Positions 36,374-48,100 of a stretch of DNA of 64,000 nt are shown piece after piece; positions within the stretch are counted from its first letter, which is position 1; each line of letters begins with the position of its first letter. Origin of the DNA: Alcaligenaceae bacterium (GTDB taxonomy: Bacteria; Pseudomonadota; Gammaproteobacteria; Burkholderiales; Burkholderiaceae_B); contig JACCEN010000009.1 of NCBI GenBank assembly GCA_013416435.1, positions 124,001 through 188,000 of the forward strand. Reading direction: 5' to 3'. The notes under the pieces are model-generated. The model saw nothing but the letters and a program-made list of their open reading frames with translations, ran no database searches and was not told the DNA's origin. A program made the position numbers and the translations under genes.

Positions 36374-37129
36374 ATGAAAAGGGCGCGGTGGATGCTGCGT
36401 ATCCGCCCTGCGCGGCCGGAGGAACCGACATTCGTGTTCTTTCCCCATGCCGGCGCCACACCTTTGTCGATCGGTCGTCTCCTGACTGCCCTGCCGCCCC
36501 AGGTGGGCGCGATCGTGGCCGATCTGCCCCGCGGCAGCGGCCTTGACGACGGAACACCGCCCGACCAGGCGGAGCTCGCGGCCGAAGGCCTGACGCAAGG
36601 CCTGGCATCCCTGTACGAGCAAGAAACCACGGCGCCCAGGCTGGTGCTGGTCGGCAACAGCTATGGCGCCTTGCTCGCCTACGAAACCGCCTGGCGGCTG
36701 CTGGAAGCGGCGCTTTCGCCCGAACGCCTCATCGTTTCCGGCTTTCGTTCTCCTGTCCTGCCTCCTGCCGATCCACCCTTGTACCGTCTCCCTTTGCCGC
36801 AGCTGCGCGCCGAGCTCAGCGCGCGCTACGGCGGCGCACAGGATGCCGACGCGGCCGAGTGGGACGACATGCCGGGCATAGAGGCCTTGCGTGCCGACCT
36901 GAAGGCCTGCGATACCTACCGGCACGCGCGCCACGGCCGGCTTCCACTGCCTATCGACGTTCTGCGCTTGACGCGCGATACATCCACGTCGCTGGAAGAC
37001 CTCCGGGCATGGCAGTCGGTCACTTGCGTTCCTTTGCGCATGGCGGATTGCGCCATGGGCCATTTTCCCTGGGCCGAGTCGCCGGAACTCATCGCCCGCA
37101 CACTGATTCATCTGACTTACGCACCCTAG
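36374..37129 (+). CDS. type II thioesterase
   Basis: 251 residues from MKRARWML (ATG 36374, preceded by GGAAGG); the frame is open 12 residues further. An alpha/beta-hydrolase of the GrsT/TEII family: FVFFPHAGATPLS near the start, nucleophile Ser in VGNSYGALLAYE, and a C-terminal His in AMGHFPWAE. Such enzymes remove misprimed or stalled groups from carrier domains. First gene of the rightward biosynthetic operon, 12 bp before the ABC exporter. Confidence 0.9.
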   Translation: MKRARWMLRIRPARPEEPTFVFFPHAGATPLSIGRLLTALPPQVGAIVADLPRGSGLDDGTPPDQAELAAEGLTQGLASLYEQETTAPRLVLVGNSYGALLAYETAWRLLEAALSPERLIVSGFRSPVLPPADPPLYRLPLPQLRAELSARYGGAQDADAAEWDDMPGIEALRADLKACDTYRHARHGRLPLPIDVLRLTRDTSTSLEDLRAWQSVTCVPLRMADCAMGHFPWAESPELIARTLIHLTYAP

Positions 37130-37141
37130 GTGGAGCCTACC

Positions 37142-39958
37142 GTGAAACAACAGCTACGGGATTTACTACATGGCGGGCTCAGGCCGAATGTCCGCCGATT
37201 GGACCGGGTCGAGAAAGAAGCCTGCGCCTTGCTGGGGCTGCCGCCGCCCGAGTCGCCGCAGGAAAGACTGTCGCTGAACCTGCGGTCCGGCGCCGCCGGC
37301 CGCGCCGAGCACGACCCTGCGCTGGATCTCGTTCAGCACCTGCTTTCCGAACGCCTTGCCTGCCCCCAGCGGGCGCTGGGCCTCTTCGGCGTGGGCATCC
37401 TGCACCTGATCACCCACAAGTCCGAAGAGGCCCGCCACGTCGCGCTGGACAAGATCGGCGATGTGGAAGGGCTCGCAAGCCGGCTGGATCTCAAGGCCGC
37501 CGGCCCCGAGGACGCCTTGAGGGCGGGGGCGTTCACGCGCTTCCTGCTCGACGCCTATGGGCTGGAGGGCATGCTGGCATTTGCGCGCGGCATGGAGAAG
37601 GGCGCATCGCTGGACGAGGTCGCGCGCGGCGCGACGGGCAAGTCGCTGGCCATGCTGGAGCTCCAGTGGGGCGAAACGCTGTCGCGGGAGCAACCCGCCA
37701 AGGGCTTATGGCCCTTCGTGCTCTGGACGATCGGGCTGCTGCGGCCCTACCGCCTGTTTTGCGCGCTGTTGGTCGTGGGCATACTCATCCAGACGGCTTA
37801 CGCGACCATGATGCCGATCTGGCTGAATGACCTGTTCGACGACGGCATCACGGCCCAGAACGCCAGCGTCATCTGGCGCACGCTTGCCTTGCTGGTGGGC
37901 GGCTTCCTGGTCACGTCCGCCGCGGGGGTGGCCATCGATTTCAGCGTTTCCACCCTGGGTCCCAAAGCCCTGAACGATGTGCGTACGAAGGTTTTCGGCA
38001 AACTGCTCGCCTTGTCGTCGCGTTCGCTCAACCACTTCAAGAGCGGCGATATCGTCTCCATGTTCTCGGCGGACATGCAGGTCATCGAGAATGCGATCGT
38101 CCGGGCCGTGCCCGGCATCGTATCGAAAGCCTTCCTGATGCTGGGCTCCTTGATCACGGCGGTGATTCTCGACTGGCGCATGGCGATCGCCACGATTTCC
38201 CTTCTGGTCGTCGCGTTCTGGGCGCCGCGCCAAGTGGGCCGTCTTGCCGTGCGGGCCGCCTATGCCCGCAAGGTCGAGGACGGCAAACTGGCGGGCTTCA
38301 TCCGGGAGACGGTGCAACTGCTGCCGGTGATCCGCATCCTGGACGTGGGCGCGCACCGCCGTGAACAATTCGATGGCCATATCGATGACATCTACCGGGC
38401 AAGCTACAAGCAATTTCTGATGGGCGAACTCACGGGGCGCGTCACGGTGTTCTTCATCAGCGCCGCCCAGCTCGGCATCATCGGCCTTGGCGCGGTATTG
38501 TCGCTCAACGGCACCGTGTCGGGCGGCGTGGTGGTCGCCTACATTGGCCTGCTGCTGGCCTTCGGCGGTTCTGCGGGCGCCATCGCGGCGCTGCTGCCGC
38601 CCGCCATACAGGCGGTGGGCAGCTGGCAGCGCGTGACGACCGTGCTCGCCCAGCCCGACGATATCCCCGAGGCGGCAAGCGGCGCCTCGTTCGATGCGCC
38701 CCTGGAGCGGGTGGCGTTCGACAACGTATCCTTCAGCTATGCAGGCGACCGCCTGAACCTGAAGGACGTGTCGCTCGACACGCCCACGCCGCGGCGCGTC
38801 GCCCTGGTCGGTCCGTCCGGATCGGGCAAGAGCACCGTCATCAATCTTCTGTCCCGGAACTATGACGCACTGAGCGGCGGCATCTACCTGAACGATACCG
38901 ATATCCGGGATATCGGCAACCAATCGCTGCGGTCGTTGATGGCTGTCGTCAATCAGGACACCACGCTGTTCGAAGGTTCCATTGCCTATAACATCCGGAT
39001 CGGGCGCATGGACGCCAGCGACGAGGAAGTCCAGCGCGCGGCCAAGGCGGCGGAAATCCATAGTTTCATCGTTTCCCTGCCGGCGGGCTACGACACCAAC
39101 GTGGGCGAGGGCGGCAAGCTGTTGTCGGGCGGGCAGCGCCAGCGCATCGTGATCGCGCGGGCATTGCTGCGCGATCCCCAGATTCTTCTCCTGGACGAGG
39201 CCACGTCGGCGCTCGATGCGGAAGCCGAGGCGGCCATCAACAGCACGCTCGCCAAGGTAAGCGCCGACCGCACGCTGTTCTCCGTCACCCACAGGCTGGC
39301 GTCATGCCCCGACATGGACCTCGTCTGCGTATTCCAGGACGGCAGGCTGGTCGAACAGGGCAGGCACGATGAACTGCTGCGGCAGGGCGGCGTCTATGCG
39401 GGGATGTGGGAGAAGCAGTCCGATATCTCCATCGCGAATGCCGGCCAGGACGTCGAGATCACCGTGGATCGACTGCGCAAGATCCCTCTGTTCGCCAACG
39501 TGCCGGAGGCCGATCTGGAGCGCATACGCGGCAAGCTGCGCGTCGAGGAGGTCGAGGCGGACACGGTGCTGAGCATAGAGGGCACCACCGCCGGACGCTT
39601 CTACATCATTGCGCGCGGCACGGTCGAAAGCTCGGTGCTGCTGGGCGATGGCAGCTCGCTGACCATGGAGATCCTCGAGGTCGGCGATTTCTTCGGAGAA
39701 TTCGCCCTGATCGAAGGGCTGCCCAACCCCACCACATGCCGGACGCGGCATCCCTGCCTGCTGCTGTCGCTGAGCCGGCAGGACCTGCGCCATATTGCCG
39801 ACCTGCACCGAAGCACCAGCGAGCAATCCGATCTCGAAAAAGAGATCGCCGCCACCCTGGATCGCCGGCTGGATGCCAAGCTCGACGAGCTCATGAGCCG
39901 CCGCCTGGCCCTGCGGCAATCCGCCGCCCCGGAGACAAAGGCCCAGCCCGCCGACTGA
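37142..39958 (+). CDS. ABC exporter fused to cyclic-nucleotide-binding and N-terminal helical domains
   Basis: 938 residues from GTG 37142 (AGGTGGAG 7 bp upstream; a GTG at 37130 is in frame). Residues about 1-190 are soluble and end in FTRFLLDAYGLEGMLAFARG and SLAMLELQWGETL, resembling the helical tail of peptidase-MA-type proteins but with no HExxH. Then six TM helices, an NBD with Walker A GPSGSGKST (from 557), LSGGQRQR (from 661) and LLLDEATSALD, and finally a cNMP/Crp-type sensor domain (about 775-895: IPLFANVPEADLERI, GDFFGEFALIEGLP). A half-transporter working as a homodimer, probably exporting the lipopeptide under ligand control. Confidence 0.92.
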   Translation: MKQQLRDLLHGGLRPNVRRLDRVEKEACALLGLPPPESPQERLSLNLRSGAAGRAEHDPALDLVQHLLSERLACPQRALGLFGVGILHLITHKSEEARHVALDKIGDVEGLASRLDLKAAGPEDALRAGAFTRFLLDAYGLEGMLAFARGMEKGASLDEVARGATGKSLAMLELQWGETLSREQPAKGLWPFVLWTIGLLRPYRLFCALLVVGILIQTAYATMMPIWLNDLFDDGITAQNASVIWRTLALLVGGFLVTSAAGVAIDFSVSTLGPKALNDVRTKVFGKLLALSSRSLNHFKSGDIVSMFSADMQVIENAIVRAVPGIVSKAFLMLGSLITAVILDWRMAIATISLLVVAFWAPRQVGRLAVRAAYARKVEDGKLAGFIRETVQLLPVIRILDVGAHRREQFDGHIDDIYRASYKQFLMGELTGRVTVFFISAAQLGIIGLGAVLSLNGTVSGGVVVAYIGLLLAFGGSAGAIAALLPPAIQAVGSWQRVTTVLAQPDDIPEAASGASFDAPLERVAFDNVSFSYAGDRLNLKDVSLDTPTPRRVALVGPSGSGKSTVINLLSRNYDALSGGIYLNDTDIRDIGNQSLRSLMAVVNQDTTLFEGSIAYNIRIGRMDASDEEVQRAAKAAEIHSFIVSLPAGYDTNVGEGGKLLSGGQRQRIVIARALLRDPQILLLDEATSALDAEAEAAINSTLAKVSADRTLFSVTHRLASCPDMDLVCVFQDGRLVEQGRHDELLRQGGVYAGMWEKQSDISIANAGQDVEITVDRLRKIPLFANVPEADLERIRGKLRVEEVEADTVLSIEGTTAGRFYIIARGTVESSVLLGDGSSLTMEILEVGDFFGEFALIEGLPNPTTCRTRHPCLLLSLSRQDLRHIADLHRSTSEQSDLEKEIAATLDRRLDAKLDELMSRRLALRQSAAPETKAQPAD

Positions 39959-39973
39959 ATTCAAGGAGATATC

Positions 39974-42112
39974 GTGAAGACGCCCACACCGCTTGTCGAA
40001 CCCGCGCTGCTGCCGCGCATCCTCGCGCAGCGGGCTGCAGATCCGGCGGACCGCTGGTCCTATGCGTTCCTGGACAGCCAGGGCAGCGAGCAATGCCGCT
40101 GGAGCGCCGCCGAACTCGCAGCGCGCGCCCGGGCCATTGCGTCCCGCCTCATCGAGGCCACCGAGCCGGGCGAGCCGGTGCTGCTGGTTTTCCAGGCCGG
40201 CCCCGCCTTTCTCGCGGCCTTCATGGCCTGCCTCTGGAGCGGACGCCTGGCGACGCCCATCAATCCGCCCCGCCGCAATCGCCTGATCGAGCGGCTCGAG
40301 GCGGTCGCCGTCGACTCATCGGCGCGGGTGGCGTTGACCAGCGGCGACCTCATGGACTCCATCGCCGAATGGCGGGAGTCCAGCCGGCATCTGGGCGCGC
40401 TGGACTGGATCGCGACCGACGGCCTTCCCGAATCGGACGGACTGGACCCTGTGGAGCTCCTGGCCACGGATATTGCTTTTCTTCAGTACACCTCGGGCTC
40501 GACCGGCTCGCCCAAAGGCGTGCGCGTCAGCCATGGCAACCTCGTCCAGGACATGGCGCGCATGCAGAATGCCTGGGGCCTGAATCCGTCATCGGTCATG
40601 GTCAGCTGGTTGCCGGCCTTCCATGACCTGGGACTCATCTTCGGCTTGCTGCAGCCGCTGTTTTCGGGATGCGCGTCGGTGCAGATGGCGCCCAATGCCT
40701 TTTTGCAGAAACCCGCCTTGTGGCTGCAGGCGATCACCCGCCACCGCGGCACGCACTCGGCCGCGCCGAGCTTCGCCTACGATCTCTGCTGCCGCCGGAT
40801 CTCTCCGGAAGACCGGGCAAGCCTGGACTTGAGCAGCCTGGTCATGACCATGAACGCCGCCGAGCCGATCAATCCCGCCGTGCTGGACGAATTTTCGCTC
40901 ATCTTCCGGCCTTGCGGCTTCCGCCGCGAGGCCTTTGCGCCCGCTTACGGCCTGGCCGAGAGCACGCTTGCCGTCACGGCGAACCCGATCGGCGCGGTGC
41001 CCGTCCTGCGCACCTTCGACGTTGCGGCCCTGGAGCGCGGCCAGGCGCGTCTCCTGCGGGACGGCGCGGAGGGCGGCCGTGTGATGCCGGGCAGCGGCGA
41101 GGCTTTGCCGGACGTACCCATTGCCATCGTCGATCCTCAAACCTTGACGCGCTGCGCGCCGCACGAGGTCGGAGAAATATGGGTGGGAGGGCCCACCATC
41201 GCCGAAGGATACTGGCAGCGGCCGGACGCGACCCAGGAAACGTTCGGTGCCCGGATTGCCGGAGAGTCCGATGGGGGAACTTATCTCCGGACGGGCGACC
41301 TTGGCGTCGTCGAGGACGGCGAACTCTTCGTGACGGGGCGCATCAAGGACCTCATCATCCTGGGGGGCGCCAACTTCTATCCACACGATATCGAACGGGT
41401 CGCGCAGGACGCGCACGCCGCGCTGCGCCGCGACAACGGCGCGGCCTTTGCCATCGCTTCCGACGATGTGGATGGCGGACGCGAGCAGGTCGTGCTGGTG
41501 CAGGAGCTCGAGCGCTCGCGCCGCTCAGAATCGCCCGAGCCCATCATCCAGGCCATCGTCGAGTCGGTATGGCAAAACCTGGAACTGCCCTTGGCGCACG
41601 TCGCGCTGGTGATGCCGGGTTCCGTGCTGCGCACCTCCAGCGGCAAGATCCAGCGCCTGGCGAACAAGCGCGCTTTCCTGGAAGGCGGTCTGCCCGTCGT
41701 CGCAAGCTGGCGGCGCATGGGGCTGGAGCCGCCGCGGAGCCAGGCGCCGCCGGCCGCTCAGGATACCGGCAAGCCGGCAGCGGCCTCCCTCACCGCGTGG
41801 CTGACGGATTGGCTGGCCGGCCGGCTTGGGCTTCCGGCACGCGCCATCGATGCGGGCAGGGGCTTTGCCGAAATGGGCCTCGATTCGCTGGGTTCGGCCG
41901 AACTGGCGCTGGCCTTGGGAGAGCTGCTGGGCGTCGAAGTGCCTGAAACCATCGCCTTCGATCACCCGACCATTGCGCGGCTGGTCGCGCACTTTGCGCC
42001 CGATGCGGCGGCCTTCCGTCCGCAAGACACGCGGCCGCCGGTGCCGATGCCGCAGCCGGTCGGCGGGGATCTCGAGGACCTGCTGAGCGCGATCGAAAGG
42101 GGCGAGCCATGA
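39974..42112 (+). CDS. fatty acyl-AMP ligase with C-terminal ACP
   Basis: 712 residues. An FAAL domain (about 10-590) activates a free fatty acid as acyl-AMP: LQYTSGSTGSPKGV, VSWLPAFHDLGLI, YGLAEST and TGRIKDLIILGGANFYP fit FAAL rather than acyl-CoA ligase sequences. A carrier domain follows (Ser638 in FAEMGLDSLGSAEL). It loads the chain for the PKS. GTG start at 39974 with AAGGAGAT upstream; the gap to the exporter gene is 15 bp, and the stop overlaps the PKS start by 4 bp. Confidence 0.94.
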   Translation: MKTPTPLVEPALLPRILAQRAADPADRWSYAFLDSQGSEQCRWSAAELAARARAIASRLIEATEPGEPVLLVFQAGPAFLAAFMACLWSGRLATPINPPRRNRLIERLEAVAVDSSARVALTSGDLMDSIAEWRESSRHLGALDWIATDGLPESDGLDPVELLATDIAFLQYTSGSTGSPKGVRVSHGNLVQDMARMQNAWGLNPSSVMVSWLPAFHDLGLIFGLLQPLFSGCASVQMAPNAFLQKPALWLQAITRHRGTHSAAPSFAYDLCCRRISPEDRASLDLSSLVMTMNAAEPINPAVLDEFSLIFRPCGFRREAFAPAYGLAESTLAVTANPIGAVPVLRTFDVAALERGQARLLRDGAEGGRVMPGSGEALPDVPIAIVDPQTLTRCAPHEVGEIWVGGPTIAEGYWQRPDATQETFGARIAGESDGGTYLRTGDLGVVEDGELFVTGRIKDLIILGGANFYPHDIERVAQDAHAALRRDNGAAFAIASDDVDGGREQVVLVQELERSRRSESPEPIIQAIVESVWQNLELPLAHVALVMPGSVLRTSSGKIQRLANKRAFLEGGLPVVASWRRMGLEPPRSQAPPAAQDTGKPAAASLTAWLTDWLAGRLGLPARAIDAGRGFAEMGLDSLGSAELALALGELLGVEVPETIAFDHPTIARLVAHFAPDAAAFRPQDTRPPVPMPQPVGGDLEDLLSAIERGEP

Positions 42113-45100
42113 ACGATCAAGCCAGGCAAGCGCTGCATGAGCGCATTTCTCGGCTGGACGCCGACCAGGTCGTCGCGCTGGTCACCGGCCTGCAGCAGCG
42201 CATCGACACATTGCGCGCCGAACAATCGGGCCGGGGCGATGTGGCGCCGGTGGCGGTGGTCGGCCTGGGCTGCAGGTTTCCGGGCGCCGATGACGCCGCG
42301 GCGTTCCGGCGCCTGCTGCGCGAAGGCATCGATGCGATCGGCGACCCGCCGCTGGATCGGCCCGAACGCGATGCGCTGCCGCGCGGCGGCTATGTCCAGG
42401 GCATAGACCGTTTCGATGCCGCCTTCTTCGGCATGCGGGACAGCGAAGCCGCCCACATGGATCCACAACACCGCCTGATGCTCGAGGTCGCGTGGCATGC
42501 GCTTGAGGACGCCGGCGTGGCCGACGCTTCACGCCGTCCGCGATCGACCGGTGTGTTCGTCGGGATCAGCACGCACGACTATGAGGCGCGCTTCCATGCG
42601 CCCGGGCAGGGCTTCACGCCGCAGGCGACGACCGGCAATTCGGCCAGCGCCGCCGCAGGCCGTCTGGCACACCTGCTCGACGTCACCGGCCCTGCGCTGG
42701 CGATCGATACCGCCTGCTCTTCATCGCTCGTAGCGGTGCATGCGGCTTGCCGCAGCCTGCAGGCGGGAGAATCCGACATGGCGATCGCCGGCGGCGTCAA
42801 TGCGCTGGTCTCCGACGCATGGACACGCGGATTTGCCGCGGCGGGCATGCTCAGTCCCAGCCAGGCGTGCCGCACATTCGATGCCGCCGCGGATGGCTAC
42901 GTGCGGGGCGAGGGTGCCGGCTTCGTCGTGCTGAAGCGCTTGCCGGACGCCTTGCGGGACGGCGACAGGATCAGGGCGGTCATTCGGGGCGGCGCCGTCA
43001 ATCACGATGGGCGAGCCAGTTCCCTGACGGCGCCCAATGCATCGGCACAGGCCGCCTTGATATGCGCGGCACTGAAGGATGCCGATCTGCGCCCCGCCGA
43101 TGTGCAGGTGGTGGAATGCCATGGCACCGGCACCCCCTTGGGCGATCCCATCGAAGCGCAGGCGCTGGCCGACGCATATGGCGCAGATCGCGCAGACGCG
43201 CTTTTGCTGGGCGCGGTCAAGACCAATATCGGGCACCTGGAGTCGGCTGCGGGCATCGCCGGCTTGATCAAGCTCGTGCTGATGCTGGAATCCGGCCAGT
43301 TGCCGCCGACTCTGCACCAATCGTCGCCCAACCCTCGCATCGCGTGGGACAAGCTTCCCTTGCGGGTGGTCGACCGCGCGCAACCCTGGCCCGCTGCGCC
43401 CACGCGGCGTGCTGCGGTCAGCAGTTTCGGCTTCAGCGGCACCAATGCCCATCTCATTCTGGAAGCCGCGCCGGCGCGCGATTCCTCCGCGGCGGCCACG
43501 CGGCGGAGCGGTCCGCTGGTCCTTCCCTTGTCGGCCCCCGACGAGCCGGGCCTGGCACGGATGGGGCAACGGCTGGCCGACTGGATGACAAGCGGCGACG
43601 CCGACCCGCGAGGTGTCGCAGCCAGTCTTGCCCTGGGACGCCATGGCCTCCCGGTCAGGGCCGCAGTCGCAGGAGATGACCTGGACGCGCTCGTGGCCGG
43701 CCTGAACGACGTCGCCGCCGGACAAACCCCGGCGGGCGGCGCTCGCGGGACAGCCATGCAGGCCGCGCCGCGAATCGCTTTTCTCTTTACCGGCCAGGGC
43801 AGCCAGTGGCCGGGCATGGGCAAGGGCCTGTATGAAGACGATCCCGTCTTCAGGCGAGTGGTCGACCATTGCGCGGCGGTGGTGGATCCCCTGATCGGCG
43901 ATTCGCTGATCCGCCTGATGTTCGATGAGCCCCGCGACGGTCCGTCCTTGGCCGATACGCGCATCGCGCAGCCCGCGCTGTTCACCCTGGGCTATGCGCT
44001 GGCCGAACGGCTGGCGGCCTGGGGCGTCGAGCCCGAGTTCGTCATCGGGCACAGTCTGGGCGAATACATCGCGGCATGCCGGGCAGGGGTGTTTTCCCTG
44101 GACGATGCCCTGAAGCTGGTGGCCGAGCGCGGACGCCTCATGGGGGCGGCCGCGGAAGGCGGGGCGATGGCGGCCGTGTTCGCGCCGCCCTCATGCCTGG
44201 AGGGGTTGCCGGACGGCCTGGCGGCCAGTATCGACCTGGCCGCCGTCAACGCGCATGACGAATGCGTGATCTCGGGGGCGTCCGATGCCATCGGCCGCGT
44301 ATGCAATGCCCTGGAACGCCAGGGGATTGCATCCCAGCTTTTGCGCACATCGCATGCCTTCCATTCGCGTCTCATGGAGCCCGCGCTCGAACCGTTCGCC
44401 CGGGTGCTGTCCGGCACGAAGCTGGCGCGGCCGCGGCTTGCGCTGATCTCCAACTCGACCGGCTCCGCGGAGGCCGCTTTCGATACGCCCGGGTACTGGA
44501 CGGACCATATCCGGCAGCCGGTCCGCTTCGCCGAGGGAGTCGGCGCGCTCGCGCGCATGGGCGCGAATGTGTTGATCGAAATCGGCGCCGCGCCCAACCT
44601 GATCGGCTCCGCAGGGCGCTGCCCCGACTTCGGCGATGCGCCGCCGGCGCTGGTCCCGACCTTGCGCCGCAATCAGCCCGCCTGGCGCTCGCTGGGCAAC
44701 CTGCTGTCGCAACTGCACGTGGCCGGCGTGCCCCTGCGTTGGGAAGCGTTGTACGACCGGTCCGAGCGCCGCGAAGCGCCGGGCTACCCCTTCGAGCCCA
44801 GGAGCCATTGGATTCCGTTGATGGATGTCGGGGTCAGACCCGTAGGGTCTGACCCCTTTGAGGGTGCTGGCGTTGGGGTCAGACCCCGTACGGGGTCTGA
44901 CCCCTCCGATGCCGCAACTGCGATGACTGATGGGGTCAGACCCTACGGGTCCGACCCCTCCGGCCCCTTGAACAAGGCGGACGTCGCCGCCTTCATGGCG
45001 CGCGCCCTGCAGCTTCCGGCGGCCGACCAGTCGTCCGATCGCGGCTTCCTGGAAATGGGAGTCGATTCCCTGGCGCTGACCGAGGCGGTTGCGGCCATGG

Positions 45101-48100
45101 AGCGCAAATGGGGCATTTCGATTCCGCGACGCGCTTTGTTTGAGTCATTGAACACCCCTTTGCGTCTGATCGAGCACGTGCTCGCGGAGGCCGGCGCGGC
45201 CCGAGGGGTCAGACCCCGCATGGGGTCTGACCCCAACCACAAGTCGGCGGCGTTGTCTGGAGGGGTCAGACCCCGTACGGGGTCTGACCCCGGCAACCCG
45301 GGATCCGACCCCTCAACCCTCACCCCGGCGCAATTGAACGGTCTCGCTGAGTTTTCCGAGGGCTATATACGGCGCAGCCAGGCCTCACGCGAACAGCGCA
45401 GCCGCTTTGGGAAGTATTTGGCCGACAGCCGGGCGGTGGCGGGATTCCGCCCGGAAACCAAGGGCATGCTGTATCCCATCGTGGGGGCTCGCGCCCAAGG
45501 CAGCGAGCTGTTCGACGTGGATGGCAATCGCTACGTCGATATCGCAATGGGGTTCGGTGTACAGCTCTTCGGCCACAGCCCGGCCTTCATCATCGAGGCC
45601 GTCAGCAGGCACTTGGGCGATCGCGGCATGTTCATCGGCCCGCAGGCGCATCTGGCCGGCGAGGTGGCTCAGCGCCTGTGCCGCCTCACCGGCAATGCCC
45701 GTGCCGCTTTCTGCAATAGCGGCACGGAAGCCGTGATGACGGCGCTCAGGCTGGCCCGGCATGCGACGGGGCGGCAGCGAGTCGCCATATTCCAAGGGTC
45801 GTACCACGGGCATTTCGACGGGGTGCTTGCGCAACTGGGCCCCGATGGCAACGCCGTGCCGATGGCGGGCGGCACGCCTCCCGGCATGGCAGAGGACATC
45901 CTGCTGCTGGATTACGGCGACGAAGCCGGAGCGCTGGAGATCCTCGCGCGCGAAGGGCAATCGCTGGCCGCCGTATTGGTCGAACCTGTACAGGGTCGGC
46001 GTCCCGACCGGCAGCCGCGGGAGTTCCTGCAGCGTCTGCGGACGCTGACCCGTTCGACCGGCACGGCGCTCATCTTCGACGAGGTGCTGCTGGGCTTCCG
46101 GGTCGCGCTGGGCGGCGCGCAGGCATGGGCGGGAGTCCGCGCCGATCTGGTCACTTACGGGAAGATCGTGGGCGGGGGTCTGCCCATAGGCGTCGTGGCG
46201 GGCGATGCCCAGTATCTGGATGCGCTGGATGGCGGCGCATGGCCGTTGGACGGCGCAGGCGCGCCACGAGACGGGCGCACGTTCTTTGCCGGCACGTTCA
46301 ACAAGAACCCGCTTGCCATGGCCGCGTCCCTCGCCGTGCTCGAATACCTGGAATCCGCAGGCCCCGGCCTGCAGGAAACCCTCAATGAACGCACGCGGGT
46401 ATTCGTCGAACGATTGAATCGCGTGCTGGAGGAGGAAGGCGGCGGCATATCGGTACACAGCTTCTCTTCCCTGTTCCGCTTCGTGGGCGCCAGCGATCTG
46501 TTCTACAACCACATGATCCAGAACGGCGTCTACGTATGGGAGGGGCGCACCTGCTTTCTCTCCACGGCGCATAGCGCCGAAGATCTGGACAAGATCGAGA
46601 GCGCGGTGCGCGATTCCGTCAGGGGAATGCGCGCGCGAGGCATGCTGGCACCGCCGGCCTCGACCGCAGGACCAGATCCTGCTGCGTTGCTTCGGGGGCC
46701 GGAGCATCTGCCCGCCGCGCCGGGGCAGACCGCCTTGCGGATGCTTGCCGCGTTCAGCCCGGAAGCCTCGGCAGCCTACAATCAGACTCTGGTTTTCGAT
46801 CTCCGGGGAGAGCTGGAGCCCTCCGCGTTGAAAACAGCACTGGAAGCCGTCTGCCGGCGGCACGAGGCCTTGCGCAGCACATTTCCCGAAGACGGCGAGA
46901 CGCAAGTCGTCCACGCCGACCTGGCGCCCGATTTTCGCCTTTTGCGCTGGACGGATGCCGAGACCGTATTCCAGCATTGGCTGGACGGCATCGCGCTGGT
47001 CCCCGTGGACCTCGAACACGGCCCCATGCTGACGGCCTGGCTGGTCGAGTTCGAACCGGAGCATCATCGTCTGGTGCTGATCATGCCGCATCTCATCGTC
47101 GACGGATGGTCCATGCAGGTCATCGCCCTTGAACTGGCGGAGCTGTACAACGCGGCGCTGCGGGGCCGCGCGCCCGATCTGGCGGAGGCCGTTCCGTATC
47201 GCCGATATGCCGCCCACGCAAGGCGGCGCGCCGAGGACGCCGAGCCCGCCGGCTATTGGCACGAACTGTACCGGACTGTGCCGCCGCCGCTGGATCTGCC
47301 GGCGGACCGCCCGCGCCCCGCGTTGCAAAGCTATGCGGGCGCCCGCGCTTCCCTGCGGGTCCCGCTGGATCTGCGCAGCAGGCTGGAAGCCCTGGGGCGT
47401 CAGGCCGGATGCAGCCTGTTTTCCGTATGCCTGGCCGCCTACGGAAAATTGCTCGCGCGCTTGTCGGGCCGGCGCGATCTGGCGATCGCCATCTTCTCCG
47501 CCGGACAGCCCGAGCTTGCCGCGCCCGCATTGGTGGGCTACTGCGTAGGCGTGCTTCCGCTGCGCATGGACATGGATGAGTCGCAGCCGCAGGCGGCACT
47601 CATTGCCCAGGCGCAGCGCGCCGTGGTCCAGGGTATGGCGCACCGCGACTATCCCTATGCGCGGCTGCTCAAGGGACTGAAGCTACGCAGGGATCCGTCA
47701 CGGCCGCCATTGGCGTCGGTCTCCTTCAACCTCGATCGTGTCGATGCGCTGCCGCGCTTCGATGGCCTGGATGCATGCATCGACGCCAATGCGCACGGGG
47801 CGGTCCGCTGGGACCTGAACTGGAATATCCTGGCCGATGCCGATGGCCTGCACATCGACGCTTTCTATAACCGCGATCTCTTCGATGCCGGACGGGTCGA
47901 ATCCTGGCTGCGGCAGTACGTCGTCATCCTCGAAGCCTTCGTGCAGGGCGACGCGGATGCCGCGTCTCCGGCATCCGCGACCGAGGCGGGCGACATACAG
48001 AGCCTGGCCGAGCGGGTGGCGCATGCCGCCCTGGAGACGCCGTCGTCCCTCGCGCTGCGCGACGGCCGGGGCGCCGTCGACTACGCCACGCTGGATGCCG

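Noticed and set aside
37142-37710. Active metallopeptidase domain at the exporter N-terminus
   Set aside because: No HExxH or other zinc motif; only the helical tail resembles peptidase-MA proteins.
45385-47643. 752-codon open frame on the minus strand opposite the PKS/NRPS gene
   Set aside because: Shadow of high-GC codon use: it runs antisense to unbroken aminotransferase and condensation domains and has no recognisable domain.
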